Assembly (NCBI GenBank): GCA_023436065.1
Contig: JAEZKU010000020.1
Coordinates: forward strand, 96,801-160,800
DNA from: Bacillota bacterium
Lineage (GTDB): Bacteria; Bacillota; Clostridia; Lachnospirales; Lachnospiraceae
Direction of reading: 5' to 3'
DNA: 64,000 nucleotides
Shown: positions 1 to 8,615 of the stretch, piece after piece
Numbering within the stretch: position 1 is the first letter of the stretch
Layout of the letters: each line of letters starts with the position of its first letter
The notes under the pieces: model-generated
Databases searched by the model: none
Told to the model about the DNA's origin: nothing
Seen by the model: the letters and a program-made list of their open reading frames with translations, nothing else
Position numbers and translations under genes: made by a program

Positions 1-53
1 CATCCTTATCAACTGACAATAAACTTAATAATTCTACCTAAAACTCCTTATAC

Positions 54-80
54 TATAATTATCAATTTAGGATAAGGAGT
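54..80 (+). promoter_or_regulatory. Putative -10 box and RBS with overlapping inverted repeat
   Basis: A TATAAT box lies at 54-59 and an AAGGAG ribosome binding site at 74-79, ahead of the ATG at 87. The RBS copy ATAAGGAGT (72-80) is the exact reverse complement of ACTCCTTAT at 43-51. If transcription began upstream of 43 the RBS would be paired; if it starts near 66 the upstream arm is not transcribed and the repeat could only act as DNA. No convincing -35 box was found. Confidence 0.35.
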
Positions 81-86
81 GTTTTT

Positions 87-521
87 ATGATAACAAATGT
101 TGATCTGGATTTGTTGGAGAAGACCTATCAAAACGCAAAGATGGGTATCACGGCAATTGAGGCAGTCCTTGATAAAGCATCTGATAGAGAATTTTACAGT
201 GATTTAAACAAACAGCTGCAGGATTATAAGATGATAGCCGGTAAGTCAAAACAACAGCTGAGAAAAAACGGTGCCCGCCCCAAGGATAATTCTTTATATA
301 AAAACTTAATGTTGAAAAGTAATATAAAGATGAATACGATGATCAATGCTGATGATAGCCATATCGCCCAGATGGTGATCCAAGGAAGCACGATGGGAGT
401 GACACAGATGACCAGACTGCTGCATGCGAATGAGGATGCCGACGGAATCAGCACACAGATAGCCAAGGATTTCGTCAAGAAGGAAGAAGACAATATTAAT
501 GTAATGAAAAATTATCTGTAA
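87..521 (+). CDS. Hypothetical helical protein (ferritin-like four-helix type)
   Basis: A 144-residue soluble protein that I do not recognise with certainty. The sequence is almost entirely amphipathic helix, with no signal peptide, membrane segment or cysteine. The helix pattern (about residues 5-28, 36-58, 70-108 and 120-144) and scattered Glu/His/Asp resemble small ferritin-like bundles of the DUF2383/PA2169 type, but this is a fold-level guess. The start at 87 is set by AAGGAG seven bases upstream. It is a single-gene unit closed by a terminator eight bases after the stop, so it is probably transcribed alone. Confidence 0.65.
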   Translation: MITNVDLDLLEKTYQNAKMGITAIEAVLDKASDREFYSDLNKQLQDYKMIAGKSKQQLRKNGARPKDNSLYKNLMLKSNIKMNTMINADDSHIAQMVIQGSTMGVTQMTRLLHANEDADGISTQIAKDFVKKEEDNINVMKNYL

Positions 522-528
522 GCAAGGA

Positions 529-552
529 GGGGTCTTTCTAAGACCCCTTTTC
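529..552 (+). terminator. Intrinsic terminator of the first gene
   Basis: A perfect GGGGTCTT / AAGACCCC stem (529-536 and 540-547) with a 3-base loop is followed by TTTTC. It starts eight bases after the stop codon at 521. Confidence 0.85.
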
Positions 553-682
553 GTATGTAACCAAAACCGGTCAGCACCGTAGTGGAAAAGAGTAGACGAA
601 CTATTTTAAATCAAGTATAATTAGCTAAATACATCCGGCTGATACACAAACGCCGCATGCAGGACGAAAGGTAAGGTGTCTT

Positions 683-1441
683 ATGGCAAAGAGGACGAAA
701 AGGCTGACTTCTTCGACAGAGGAACGGGAAGAAATTCGCATTAATAAATTCTTAAGTGATGCGGGTATCTGCTCCCGCAGAGAGGCAGACCGTTATATAG
801 AAGAGGGTAAGGTCAAGATTGACGGACAGCTAGCACAGATGGGTTCCAAGGTAACGAAGCACAGTCAGGTAACCTTTTGCGGCAAACCGATAAAAAAAGA
901 AGAAAAGCTGGTCTTAATAGCATTCAATAAGCCCGAGGGGATCGTCTGTACCACAGATCATAATGAACCGGATAATATTGTGGATTATATCGGTTATGGA
1001 ATGCGGATCTATCCGATCGGTCGTCTGGACAAGGATTCGGAAGGGCTGATTCTGCTCACGAATGACGGAAACATTGTAAATAAGATCCTTCGGGCCGAAA
1101 ATAACCATGAGAAGGAATATGTCGTTACCGTAAATAAGGAAATCACTCCGGATTTCTTAAAGAAGATGGCCGCAGGAGTCCCAATCCTGGATACAGTAAC
1201 AAAACCTTGTAAAATAGAACAGATAGATAAAAAGACCTTCAACATTATTCTCACGCAGGGATTGAACCGACAGATCAGGCGAATGTGTGAGCATTTTGAT
1301 TATAGGGTGATCAATCTTAGACGTATCCGGATTATGAACATCAAACTTGGCCGACTAAAGGTCGGAGATTATCGTAATGTAACGGAGAAGGAGATCGAAG
1401 AGCTGACAAAAGCCTTTTCCAATAAGAAAAGGATATCCTGA
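683..1441 (+). CDS. rluF: 23S rRNA pseudouridine synthase, RluF-like
   Basis: A 252-residue enzyme of the RsuA/RluB/E/F family that isomerises a uridine in 23S rRNA to pseudouridine. An S4 RNA-binding domain covers about residues 18-65 (INKFLSDAGICSRREAD). The catalytic domain follows, with the GRLDKDSEGL motif in which D116 is the expected catalytic aspartate, and the late LTQGLNRQIRRMCE motif typical of the RluF/RluB branch. Length fits RluF. The exact target base (U2604 in E. coli RluF) cannot be read from sequence. The next gene, ligA, begins 116 bases downstream on the same strand. Confidence 0.88.
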   Translation: MAKRTKRLTSSTEEREEIRINKFLSDAGICSRREADRYIEEGKVKIDGQLAQMGSKVTKHSQVTFCGKPIKKEEKLVLIAFNKPEGIVCTTDHNEPDNIVDYIGYGMRIYPIGRLDKDSEGLILLTNDGNIVNKILRAENNHEKEYVVTVNKEITPDFLKKMAAGVPILDTVTKPCKIEQIDKKTFNIILTQGLNRQIRRMCEHFDYRVINLRRIRIMNIKLGRLKVGDYRNVTEKEIEELTKAFSNKKRIS

Positions 1442-1557
1442 ATATTATCTATATGAGACACCGAATGGTGATCACCTGTGCTATGATTAGATCAATGAGC
1501 GAGGGGTGGACATTTGTAAGGTTTATTTATGTAGTTAACGTTATGAGGAGGACTATT

Positions 1558-3543
1558 ATGGCGGATTTGAATGTTGAAAATAATAAAGATAAAAATTTGA
1601 GAATAGAAGAACTTGTAGCAAAGTTAAATGAGGCTTCCGAAGCATATTACAGCGGACAGGAAGAAATCATGTCGAACTATGAATGGGATTCTATGTTTGA
1701 TGAACTATCCTCGCTGGAGGCTGAGACAGGATATATCTTACCTGATAGTCCTACGCAGAACGTTGGATATGAAGAGAGCAATGGCGAAAAGGAACAGCAT
1801 GAATTCCCTGCTCTTTCTATGGCGAAGACGAAGAATATTTCTGATTTACAGAAATGGAGCGAGAACAGACCCATCTGGCTTACCTGGAAGTTAGACGGTT
1901 TAACCCTGGTATTGACTTATGATGGGGGTAATCTGACTAAAATACTGACAAGAGGTAACGGTACAATCGGTACTAATATTACCTTTATGAAAAATGCAAT
2001 TAACGGTTTTCCTTTAAAGATCACGTATAAGGGACATATGGTAGTCCGTGGTGAAGCTACAATCTCCTATACGGATTTCGAGAGGATTAACCTTACAATT
2101 GAAGATGATAATGATAAGTATGCCAATCCACGTAATCTCGCATCCGGGACACTTGGGTTAGATGACACAGAAAAAGTAAAGGAACGTCACATCCAATTCA
2201 ATGCTGTTACCTTGGTTTATATTGAAGATGATATTATATCATGGGGAGACAGAATGGATTTCCTCGTTCAGGAGGGATTTACGGTTGTCGATAGAGAAGC
2301 CACTACAGCAGACGGTCTTCCGGAAGTAATTGAACGATGGACCGGGAAAGTCGAATCTGGTGAGATGGATATTCCTGTCGATGGTCTGGTGATCTGTTAT
2401 GATGATACCGAATATGCAAGAACCGGCAGTATTACCGGACATCATGCGACCAGAGCCGGTTATGCTTTCAAATGGCAGGATGTATCAGCAGAAACAGAGC
2501 TTGAATATATCGAATGGTCCTGTGCAGCCTCTACAATAACCCCTGTCGCTGTATTTAAGCCCGTACAGCTGGAAGGAACTACCGTTACCAGAGCCTCTTT
2601 GTGTAATTTAAGCGAAATGGAACGCCTTGGTATTGGTCAAAAGAGCGTTCTGGAAATCATCAAAGCGAATAAAATCATACCGAAATGTATTTCTGTGAAG
2701 AAATCAGAAGGTGTTGTTGAGATACCAAGCGAATGTCCGGTTTGTCATGCCCCAACGGAAACCAGAATCAGTGAAAAGAGTAAGACTAAGACATTACATT
2801 GTACCAATCCAAACTGTATAGCAAAACATGTGAAGAAGTTCACCCGCTTTGTCAGCAAGGCAGGAATGGATATTGATGGATTATCTATTCAGACGATACT
2901 GAAATTCATGAACAAAGGATTTATTTCTCAATTTGCTGATATTTATCATCTTAATGAACATATGGATGTAATCAAGGAGATGGAAGGCTTCGGTGAAAAA
3001 TCCTATGAGAACATGATAAAGGCGATCGAAAAAAGCAGGAAGGTGAAACCGGTTAACTTTATTTACGCTCTATGTATCCCGATGATTGGTACTGATGCAG
3101 GGAAAAAGATAGTTGGGACAATTGGATTTGAACATTTCTTGAACAGACTCAAGGATGGGGAGGGCTTCTCTGATATTGAGGGTATTGGACCGGAAAAATC
3201 TAATTCCATAATTGAATGGTATCTGAATCCCGATAATCAGAAATCTCTTGAAGCTTTACTAAATGAATTATCAATTGAGAAGGTTGAAGTAAAAGCCAAT
3301 ACGAATGGGAAATGTTCCGGTCTTGTTTTTGTTATTACAGGGGATGTACACCATTATAAGAACCGTGATGAGTTCAAGGCTTATGTGGAAGCTGAAAATG
3401 GTAAGGTTACCGGCAGTGTTACATCAAAAACAAGCTATCTCGTGAACAACGATATTAATTCAGCTTCCTCAAAGAATAAGAAGGCAAAGGAACTGAGGGT
3501 TCCGATTATTTCAGAAGATGAATTTGTCGAGATGTTCGGTTGA
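1558..3543 (+). CDS. ligA: NAD-dependent DNA ligase, divergent
   Basis: A 661-residue ligase that seals DNA nicks using NAD+. The start at 1558 is chosen because GAGGAGG lies just upstream and the protein then begins with normal domain Ia; an in-frame GTG at 1453 would add 35 unlikely residues. Visible parts are domain Ia (15-75), the adenylation motif KLDG with K111, RGE at 164-166, NPRNLASGTL, an OB-like stretch with TITPVA, a four-cysteine zinc finger (C393, C396, C415, C420), HhH repeats and a C-terminal BRCT domain (about 584-661). Oddities: motif IV, normally DGVVIK, reads DGLVIC (C280 in place of the conserved lysine), and the GRTGK loop is CAAST. It may be a second, specialised ligase; a standard copy could lie elsewhere. 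Confidence 0.88.
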   Translation: MADLNVENNKDKNLRIEELVAKLNEASEAYYSGQEEIMSNYEWDSMFDELSSLEAETGYILPDSPTQNVGYEESNGEKEQHEFPALSMAKTKNISDLQKWSENRPIWLTWKLDGLTLVLTYDGGNLTKILTRGNGTIGTNITFMKNAINGFPLKITYKGHMVVRGEATISYTDFERINLTIEDDNDKYANPRNLASGTLGLDDTEKVKERHIQFNAVTLVYIEDDIISWGDRMDFLVQEGFTVVDREATTADGLPEVIERWTGKVESGEMDIPVDGLVICYDDTEYARTGSITGHHATRAGYAFKWQDVSAETELEYIEWSCAASTITPVAVFKPVQLEGTTVTRASLCNLSEMERLGIGQKSVLEIIKANKIIPKCISVKKSEGVVEIPSECPVCHAPTETRISEKSKTKTLHCTNPNCIAKHVKKFTRFVSKAGMDIDGLSIQTILKFMNKGFISQFADIYHLNEHMDVIKEMEGFGEKSYENMIKAIEKSRKVKPVNFIYALCIPMIGTDAGKKIVGTIGFEHFLNRLKDGEGFSDIEGIGPEKSNSIIEWYLNPDNQKSLEALLNELSIEKVEVKANTNGKCSGLVFVITGDVHHYKNRDEFKAYVEAENGKVTGSVTSKTSYLVNNDINSASSKNKKAKELRVPIISEDEFVEMFG

Positions 3544-3677
3544 AGCTGTAGTACTTGAGCTGTTGAAGCAACAAAAAGGAATATTTTGGATAAAGCTGTG
3601 ATTGTTTGTTGATTTATTTAATAAATCATGTTATGATATTTTTTACTATGACAAAAATGTGACGAAGGTGATGAAGG

Positions 3678-4583
3678 ATGCCGATTAAAGTTCAAAGTGA
3701 TTTCCCGGCGAAGAAGGTTTTGGAAGATGAAAATATATTTGTGATGGATGAGACCAGAGCAATGCATCAGGACATCCGTCCTCTGCAGATTGCGATATTA
3801 AATCTGATGCCTATCAAAGAGGATACTGAGGTGCAACTGCTACGGAGTCTTTCTAATACTCCGCTTCAGGTAGATGTTACCTTTCTGACTACGGAGACCT
3901 ATGTCGGAACCCATACACCCACGAGTCATCTGGATCAATTTTATCTGACCTTTGAAGATGTAAAGAACCGCAAATTCGATGGTTTGATTATTACCGGGGC
4001 ACCGGTGGAGCAGATGGATTTCGAGAAGGTGACCTATTGGGATGAGCTAGTGCGTATCATGAAGTGGTCAACAACCAATGTCACTTCAACGCTACATATC
4101 TGCTGGGGAGCAATGGCAGGACTCTATTATCATTATGGAGTGAAGAAAAGCTCCTTGGATCAAAAAATGTTTGGTATCTTTGAACATCGGGTCATGGAAA
4201 GAAAAGTACCGTTCGTACGGGGCTTTGACGATGTATTCTATGCGCCTCATTCCAGGTATACGACTGTTATCAGGGAAGAAATACAGAAAAGCAAGGAATT
4301 GACGATACTTGCGGAATCAGAAGAGGCGGGGGTATTTATCGTCATCGCAAAGGAGGGCAAGCAGATCTTTGTGATGGGACACCCCGAATATGACAGAATA
4401 TCTTTGGATAAGGAATATAAAAGGGATATCGCTAAAGGTCTGGATATCGCTCTGCCAAAGAATTATTATCCGGAGGATCAGCCCGGTACAAGGCCGAATC
4501 TTGTCTGGAGAGCACATGCGAACGCTATGTATACAAACTGGTTGAATTATTACGTCTACCAGGTTACTCCTTATGAACTGTAA
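3678..4583 (+). CDS. metA: Homoserine O-acetyltransferase (MetA family)
   Basis: A 301-residue MetA-family enzyme that acylates homoserine at the start of methionine synthesis, in the cytoplasm. The catalytic cysteine C142 sits in HICWGAMAG, with H235 and E237 in MGHPEYD completing the site. Residue 111 is glutamate (GAPVEQ). In this family Glu111 favours acetyl-CoA and Gly111 favours succinyl-CoA, so the product should be O-acetylhomoserine despite the usual succinyltransferase name. The start has GACGAAGGTGATGAAGG upstream. No methionine-type riboswitch is visible in the short 134-base leader. Confidence 0.93.
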   Translation: MPIKVQSDFPAKKVLEDENIFVMDETRAMHQDIRPLQIAILNLMPIKEDTEVQLLRSLSNTPLQVDVTFLTTETYVGTHTPTSHLDQFYLTFEDVKNRKFDGLIITGAPVEQMDFEKVTYWDELVRIMKWSTTNVTSTLHICWGAMAGLYYHYGVKKSSLDQKMFGIFEHRVMERKVPFVRGFDDVFYAPHSRYTTVIREEIQKSKELTILAESEEAGVFIVIAKEGKQIFVMGHPEYDRISLDKEYKRDIAKGLDIALPKNYYPEDQPGTRPNLVWRAHANAMYTNWLNYYVYQVTPYEL

Positions 4584-4819
4584 GGAGTATCCTGATATTG
4601 AGCAAGGTTACCTCTTATGTTTATAGGGGGACCTGGTGGTGAAATGAAAGAGATGCGCCACGTCTTGATCGGGTGAGGTTGGGAAGTATAGAACAGGATC
4701 TTGTATCAATTGTGAAACGGTAAGGTACATTGTAGGGGCTTAATACTATGATCATGTTCAGTAGGCGTGGAAGTAATTTGGACATTTGAATTCAGTTTTT
4801 AGTTGGGGGACTAGGTTGT

Positions 4820-6223
4820 ATGAAACTGATCAATGCGTTACAAAGCAAGCCTACACTTTTACTGATAATGATGATAGCAGTCATAAGCATACTTGTCATT
4901 GGGGTTGTTGTAGTTTTGCTTTTCCGCTTAGCAAGCGAAAAAAAGGTTACCAAAGCGGCACTGGAATTAAAGAGGATTACGAACAGTATCCGGGCCGGGC
5001 TGGTTCATTTTAACCTGGAGGATTACAGGATCCTATATGCAAGCCAGGGCTTTTATGAGATGCTGGGCTATGACAAGAGTTCGGCAAAGGCTGAGAGTAA
5101 ATTCACTTTACTCGATTTTATTGATTCAAGGGACACTCATTTTCTAGAGTCCTTAAAGGAACAGATGGAGAATGAAGTGATCAGATGTGAGACCAGAATG
5201 ATATCCAAGGCAGGTAATGTTCTGCATACTTTGATGACGGGTAATAAAGCTCTGACGAAGGATGGGAAACATACCTTATCAGTAGTGCTTGTAGATATAT
5301 CCGAGCAGAAGCTGATGCAGGAATTGATTCTTTTGGAAGGGGAACGGTATCGAATAGCTACAGAGATATCGAAGGACGTACTCTTTGAATATCATTTACA
5401 AAAGGATGAAATGATCTTCACGGATAAGTTTAGGGAGCTGTTCGGATACAATCCGATTATTTGTGATTTTTATTCCTGTTCTGAATTAAGACGGAATAGC
5501 ATTCATCCTGATGACTGGGGTATTTATCTGGAGTTGTGTGAGGAACTGAAACAGGGCAAGAGTATCATTGAGGCCGAATTCCGAATCAAGGGTAAGATGA
5601 ATGAGTATATCTGGTGTCAGCTGATAGGAAAGACGATTTATGATGATGATAAAAACCCTATTAGGATTATCGGTAAGCTGGTTAATATAGACACCCAGAA
5701 GAGGGAGTTGGAAGCCTTAGAATACAAGGCCACCAGAGACCCGCTGACAGGGGTGTATAACAAGGAAATCACAATCAAAAAGATAGACAAGTTCATATCC
5801 GGTAATAGAAACGGATTGCATGTTTTGATGTTTGTTGATTTCGATGATTTTAAGAAAATCAATGATACCTACGGACATCTGCTTGGGGATAAGGTGCTGA
5901 TTCATGTGATCGGCTGTATCAAGGAGCGGTTTCATGAGGGTGAGATCATTGGACGTATCGGCGGAGATGAGTTTGTAGTATTCGTTGGAAATATTACTAA
6001 CATCAATGAGGTACTGAATAATGCAAAACAGTTAAAGGAAGCCTTGGACACTGTTTTTGATTACAATGATCAGTCCATTAAGATCTCAGCAAGTATCGGT
6101 ATCTCAGTCTATCCGGAGTCGGGACATCATTATGAGCAACTGATCTACAATGCAGATCAGGCTTTATATCAGGTAAAGGAAAAGGGCAAGAATGATTTTA
6201 TGGTTTATAAGCCGGCTATCTGA
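4820..6223 (+). CDS. Membrane-anchored PAS-PAS-GGDEF diguanylate cyclase
   Basis: A 467-residue signalling protein predicted to make cyclic di-GMP from two GTP. One transmembrane helix spans about residues 13-36, followed by two PAS-like domains (about 50-165 and 175-295) and a GGDEF domain (about 300-467). The active-site loop GGDEF is intact at 381-385. The usual RxxD product-inhibition site just before it is not present (H372..E375), so feedback control by c-di-GMP may be absent. The RBS GGGGGACTAGG lies just upstream. The last 8 bases overlap the end of the convergent flippase gene. The sensed signal is unknown. Confidence 0.88.
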   Translation: MKLINALQSKPTLLLIMMIAVISILVIGVVVVLLFRLASEKKVTKAALELKRITNSIRAGLVHFNLEDYRILYASQGFYEMLGYDKSSAKAESKFTLLDFIDSRDTHFLESLKEQMENEVIRCETRMISKAGNVLHTLMTGNKALTKDGKHTLSVVLVDISEQKLMQELILLEGERYRIATEISKDVLFEYHLQKDEMIFTDKFRELFGYNPIICDFYSCSELRRNSIHPDDWGIYLELCEELKQGKSIIEAEFRIKGKMNEYIWCQLIGKTIYDDDKNPIRIIGKLVNIDTQKRELEALEYKATRDPLTGVYNKEITIKKIDKFISGNRNGLHVLMFVDFDDFKKINDTYGHLLGDKVLIHVIGCIKERFHEGEIIGRIGGDEFVVFVGNITNINEVLNNAKQLKEALDTVFDYNDQSIKISASIGISVYPESGHHYEQLIYNADQALYQVKEKGKNDFMVYKPAI

Positions 6224-7793
6224 AATCATTTCTGGAGATAGCCCTTGTAACGTATAGAAAACAAAGACAAATGACGCATAACAGAAGACAGAAGGTCAGT
6301 AGAAATACTACTTCGTTCATGTGCGTCATTTTTTTTATGTATTCATAGCTTACCTTCAGAAAATAACCTGCTATTACAACAACGATGGAAGGTTTTATTA
6401 TGCTGTCGCCAAGGCTTATGGTAAGATGAACATTCCTAAGCACAATAAAGGTATCAAGTCCGGTGACAATCAACTGACCAATCAGAAGTGAAACCAGATA
6501 TCCATTGATACCAAGTGCCGGGATCAGGAAGGCGATCAGGATTATCTTGCATACGGAACTGATTATGGAATTAATGAAAGTTATATTGGCTTTCCCCAAG
6601 CCGTTGATAATACTACCTAGAGTTGTTGTCAGGTAAATCAATGGGCAGAGCCAGGCCAGGATTACCAGATAGGTTCCGGCCAGTTTGTTATGAAACACAA
6701 CATTACCGAGATCCTGACCAAAGAGGATGAATAATCCGGTACTGATAATACCGATGATCAGACTGTATTTTATCGCTATCATAGAAGTCTTTTCAATCAG
6801 CCTCTCATTGTTCATAGCCTGAGCCTCCGATACGGTTGGCAGTACAAGTATGGCCAATGCATTAATCAGGGCTGTTGGAAATAGGATGAAAGGGATGGAC
6901 ATGCCGTTCAATATTCCGTAAATCACCAATGAATCCTTTACACTCAAGCCGGATCTTCGAAGCATTGCAGGGATTAGGATTGCTTCAATACTATGCAGGA
7001 TACTGAGTAAAAGTCGGTTGGCAGACAGCGGAACGCTTAGGTTCAGCAGGTTGCTCAGGATTTGCCTGCGATTGTCTTCCTTGGCATAAGGATTCACCAC
7101 ACCTGTTGGTAGCTTTTCCAGAGGTGAGGTGACACAGAGGGATACTGAATTATAGATACAGGAAGCAATCTCTCCGATGACTAGGCCTATGACAGCAAGC
7201 TCACAGGTTACCCTGCCGTCACCGTTACCTGCATAAATAGCCAGAATATACACAAAAATAACACGGATGACCTGTTCCAACAGCTGTGTGACAGCAGGTA
7301 CTCCGGCTTTTTTCAAACCATAGTAGTAGCCGTTGATACAGGCAGTGATGCCGCAGAAGGGAAAAGCTGCCGCCAATATTCTCAGTGAATCCACACTCCT
7401 CTTTTCAAGTAAAAAACGACTGGCAACCAAGTCCGCCTTTAGATAAAGAAGGAGGGACAAAAGGACGGCCAGTGAGACGGACAGGAGTAGTCCAACACTG
7501 AGTATTTTCTTGACATTTTTCTTATTTCCACGTCCCAGCTCTGCTGCAACCATTTGTGAGATAGAGGTCTGAATTCCGGTTGCATAGATCGTAAAGCATA
7601 TTCCGTAGACCGGAAAGATCAGTTGGTAGATGCCCATCAGCTCAGCACCCATGGTATTGGACAGAAAGATACGGTAGAAGAAGCCGATAAATCTTGTTAT
7701 GAAGCCTGCAATCGTCAGAATGATAGTCCCTCTGAGAATGTTGCTCCGCTTCATCTTTCTTGCCTGCGCAGAAGTCAATTCACTGTGATTCAT
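6216..7793 (-). CDS. SpoVB/MurJ-like polysaccharide flippase (MATE/MOP superfamily)
   Basis: A 525-residue integral membrane protein with about 14 hydrophobic helices and the N-terminal block LRGTIILTIAGFITRFIGFF, typical of the stage V sporulation protein B and oligosaccharide flippase branch of the MOP superfamily. Such proteins flip lipid-linked glycans across the membrane; in spore formers SpoVB acts in cortex peptidoglycan synthesis. The start at 7793 is supported by AGGAAGGA upstream on the minus strand. It stands alone and converges with the diguanylate cyclase, overlapping it by 8 bases. Whether it is the sporulation flippase or a general one cannot be decided here. Confidence 0.8.
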   Translation of the reverse strand: MNHSELTSAQARKMKRSNILRGTIILTIAGFITRFIGFFYRIFLSNTMGAELMGIYQLIFPVYGICFTIYATGIQTSISQMVAAELGRGNKKNVKKILSVGLLLSVSLAVLLSLLLYLKADLVASRFLLEKRSVDSLRILAAAFPFCGITACINGYYYGLKKAGVPAVTQLLEQVIRVIFVYILAIYAGNGDGRVTCELAVIGLVIGEIASCIYNSVSLCVTSPLEKLPTGVVNPYAKEDNRRQILSNLLNLSVPLSANRLLLSILHSIEAILIPAMLRRSGLSVKDSLVIYGILNGMSIPFILFPTALINALAILVLPTVSEAQAMNNERLIEKTSMIAIKYSLIIGIISTGLFILFGQDLGNVVFHNKLAGTYLVILAWLCPLIYLTTTLGSIINGLGKANITFINSIISSVCKIILIAFLIPALGINGYLVSLLIGQLIVTGLDTFIVLRNVHLTISLGDSIIKPSIVVVIAGYFLKVSYEYIKKMTHMNEVVFLLTFCLLLCVICLCFLYVTRAISRNDFR

Positions 7794-7953
7794 AACCGGG
7801 TTCCTTCCTAATGCTTTTCTATGTATATATATTTTGAAAAGAGCAAAGTTATGTTACAAGCATTTACAAAGGAAGAAGAAGGATTCGATGATTTTTATCA
7901 TAAGCTGTGACTGTTATCACAGAAATAAATAGAAAAAAATGATATAAATAGGA

Positions 7954-7982
7954 TTGACAGAAATAATACAAAGTGCTATGCT
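7954..7982 (+). promoter_or_regulatory. Promoter of the Rrf2-nifS-nifU-mnmA operon
   Basis: TTGACA (7954-7959) and TATGCT (7977-7982) are separated by 17 bases, a near-consensus housekeeping promoter. Transcription would start near 7989, directly ahead of three TAGGAATT repeats. Confidence 0.65.
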
Positions 7983-8000
7983 GATAACCAAGTAATTTAA

Positions 8001-8038
8001 TAGGAATTAAATTAATAGGAATTAAAACACTAGGAATT
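8001..8038 (+). promoter_or_regulatory. Three direct repeats, probable Rrf2 regulator operator
   Basis: TAGGAATT occurs at 8001-8008, 8016-8023 and 8031-8038, an exact 15-base period. Two copies have the form ATAGGAATT, which matches the right half of the CymR-type binding consensus (ATWGGAAWT). The position just downstream of the -10 box suits repression by the first gene of the operon. Binding is inferred. Confidence 0.55.
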
Positions 8039-8125
8039 GGTAACAATAGTGAGGGTAATATCGGTACATAAGTAATACGAAGAAATTAGTCATGATTTTC
8101 ATGGCGGTAAGATGAGGTGAAGGAT

Positions 8126-8596
8126 ATGAAGCTGTCTACCAAAGGCAGATATGGTCTTAGAGCAGTACTGGATCTTGCAGTACATGCAGATGAGGAAGCG
8201 GTTGCTTTAAGCCAGATCGCAGAACGTCAGCAGATATCAATGAACTATTTGGAGCAGTTGATAGCGAAGCTGAAAAAAGCCGGTATCGTAACCGGTATCC
8301 GAGGGGCACAGGGTGGCTATATGCTGGCCAGATCTGCGGATGAATTATCGGTCGGCGATATTCTTCGGGCACTGGAGGGAGACTTAAATCCGGTGGACTG
8401 TTCGGAGGTCAATAGCGACAGTATATGTAACCACTCCGATTCTTGTGTAACAAAATATGTCTGGAAGCGTATTAGTGATAGTATAAATGAGGCTGTAGAT
8501 GGGATAAAGCTTTCAGAACTGGTAAATGAAAGTAAAAAAGTACAGACGGGAACAAACACCACAGATACGAAAACGAAACAGTCATGTGGTAAATAA
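8126..8596 (+). CDS. Rrf2-family transcriptional regulator (IscR/CymR-like)
   Basis: A 156-residue regulator. The winged helix opens with MKLSTKGRYGLRAVLDLA and carries the family recognition region ending RGAQGGYMLA. Three cysteines, C92, C101 and C107, sit where IscR binds its [2Fe-2S] cluster, so it may sense Fe-S status; CymR of Bacillus lacks them. The start at 8126 is preferred over the GTG at 8117 because GAGGTGAAGG then serves as RBS. It leads an operon with nifS, nifU and mnmA and probably represses its own promoter through the TAGGAATT repeats. Confidence 0.9.
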   Translation: MKLSTKGRYGLRAVLDLAVHADEEAVALSQIAERQQISMNYLEQLIAKLKKAGIVTGIRGAQGGYMLARSADELSVGDILRALEGDLNPVDCSEVNSDSICNHSDSCVTKYVWKRISDSINEAVDGIKLSELVNESKKVQTGTNTTDTKTKQSCGK

Positions 8597-8615
8597 AATA
8601 TTAGGAGACGACAAC

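Noticed and set aside
1453..1557. Upstream start for the DNA ligase
   Set aside because: The added 35 residues fit no ligase domain, and GAGGAGG favours ATG 1558.
4566..4588. ACTCCTTA/TAAGGAGT hairpin at the metA stop codon
   Set aside because: It has no T tract and spans the stop codon, so it is not supported as a terminator.
4584..4819. Possible c-di-GMP or other riboswitch ahead of the GGDEF gene
   Set aside because: None of the conserved core motifs of known riboswitch classes was found, and no terminator or RBS-masking stem is evident.
4786..5013. 75-codon frame overlapping the diguanylate cyclase start
   Set aside because: No RBS of its own and fully covered by the well-supported GGDEF gene in another frame.
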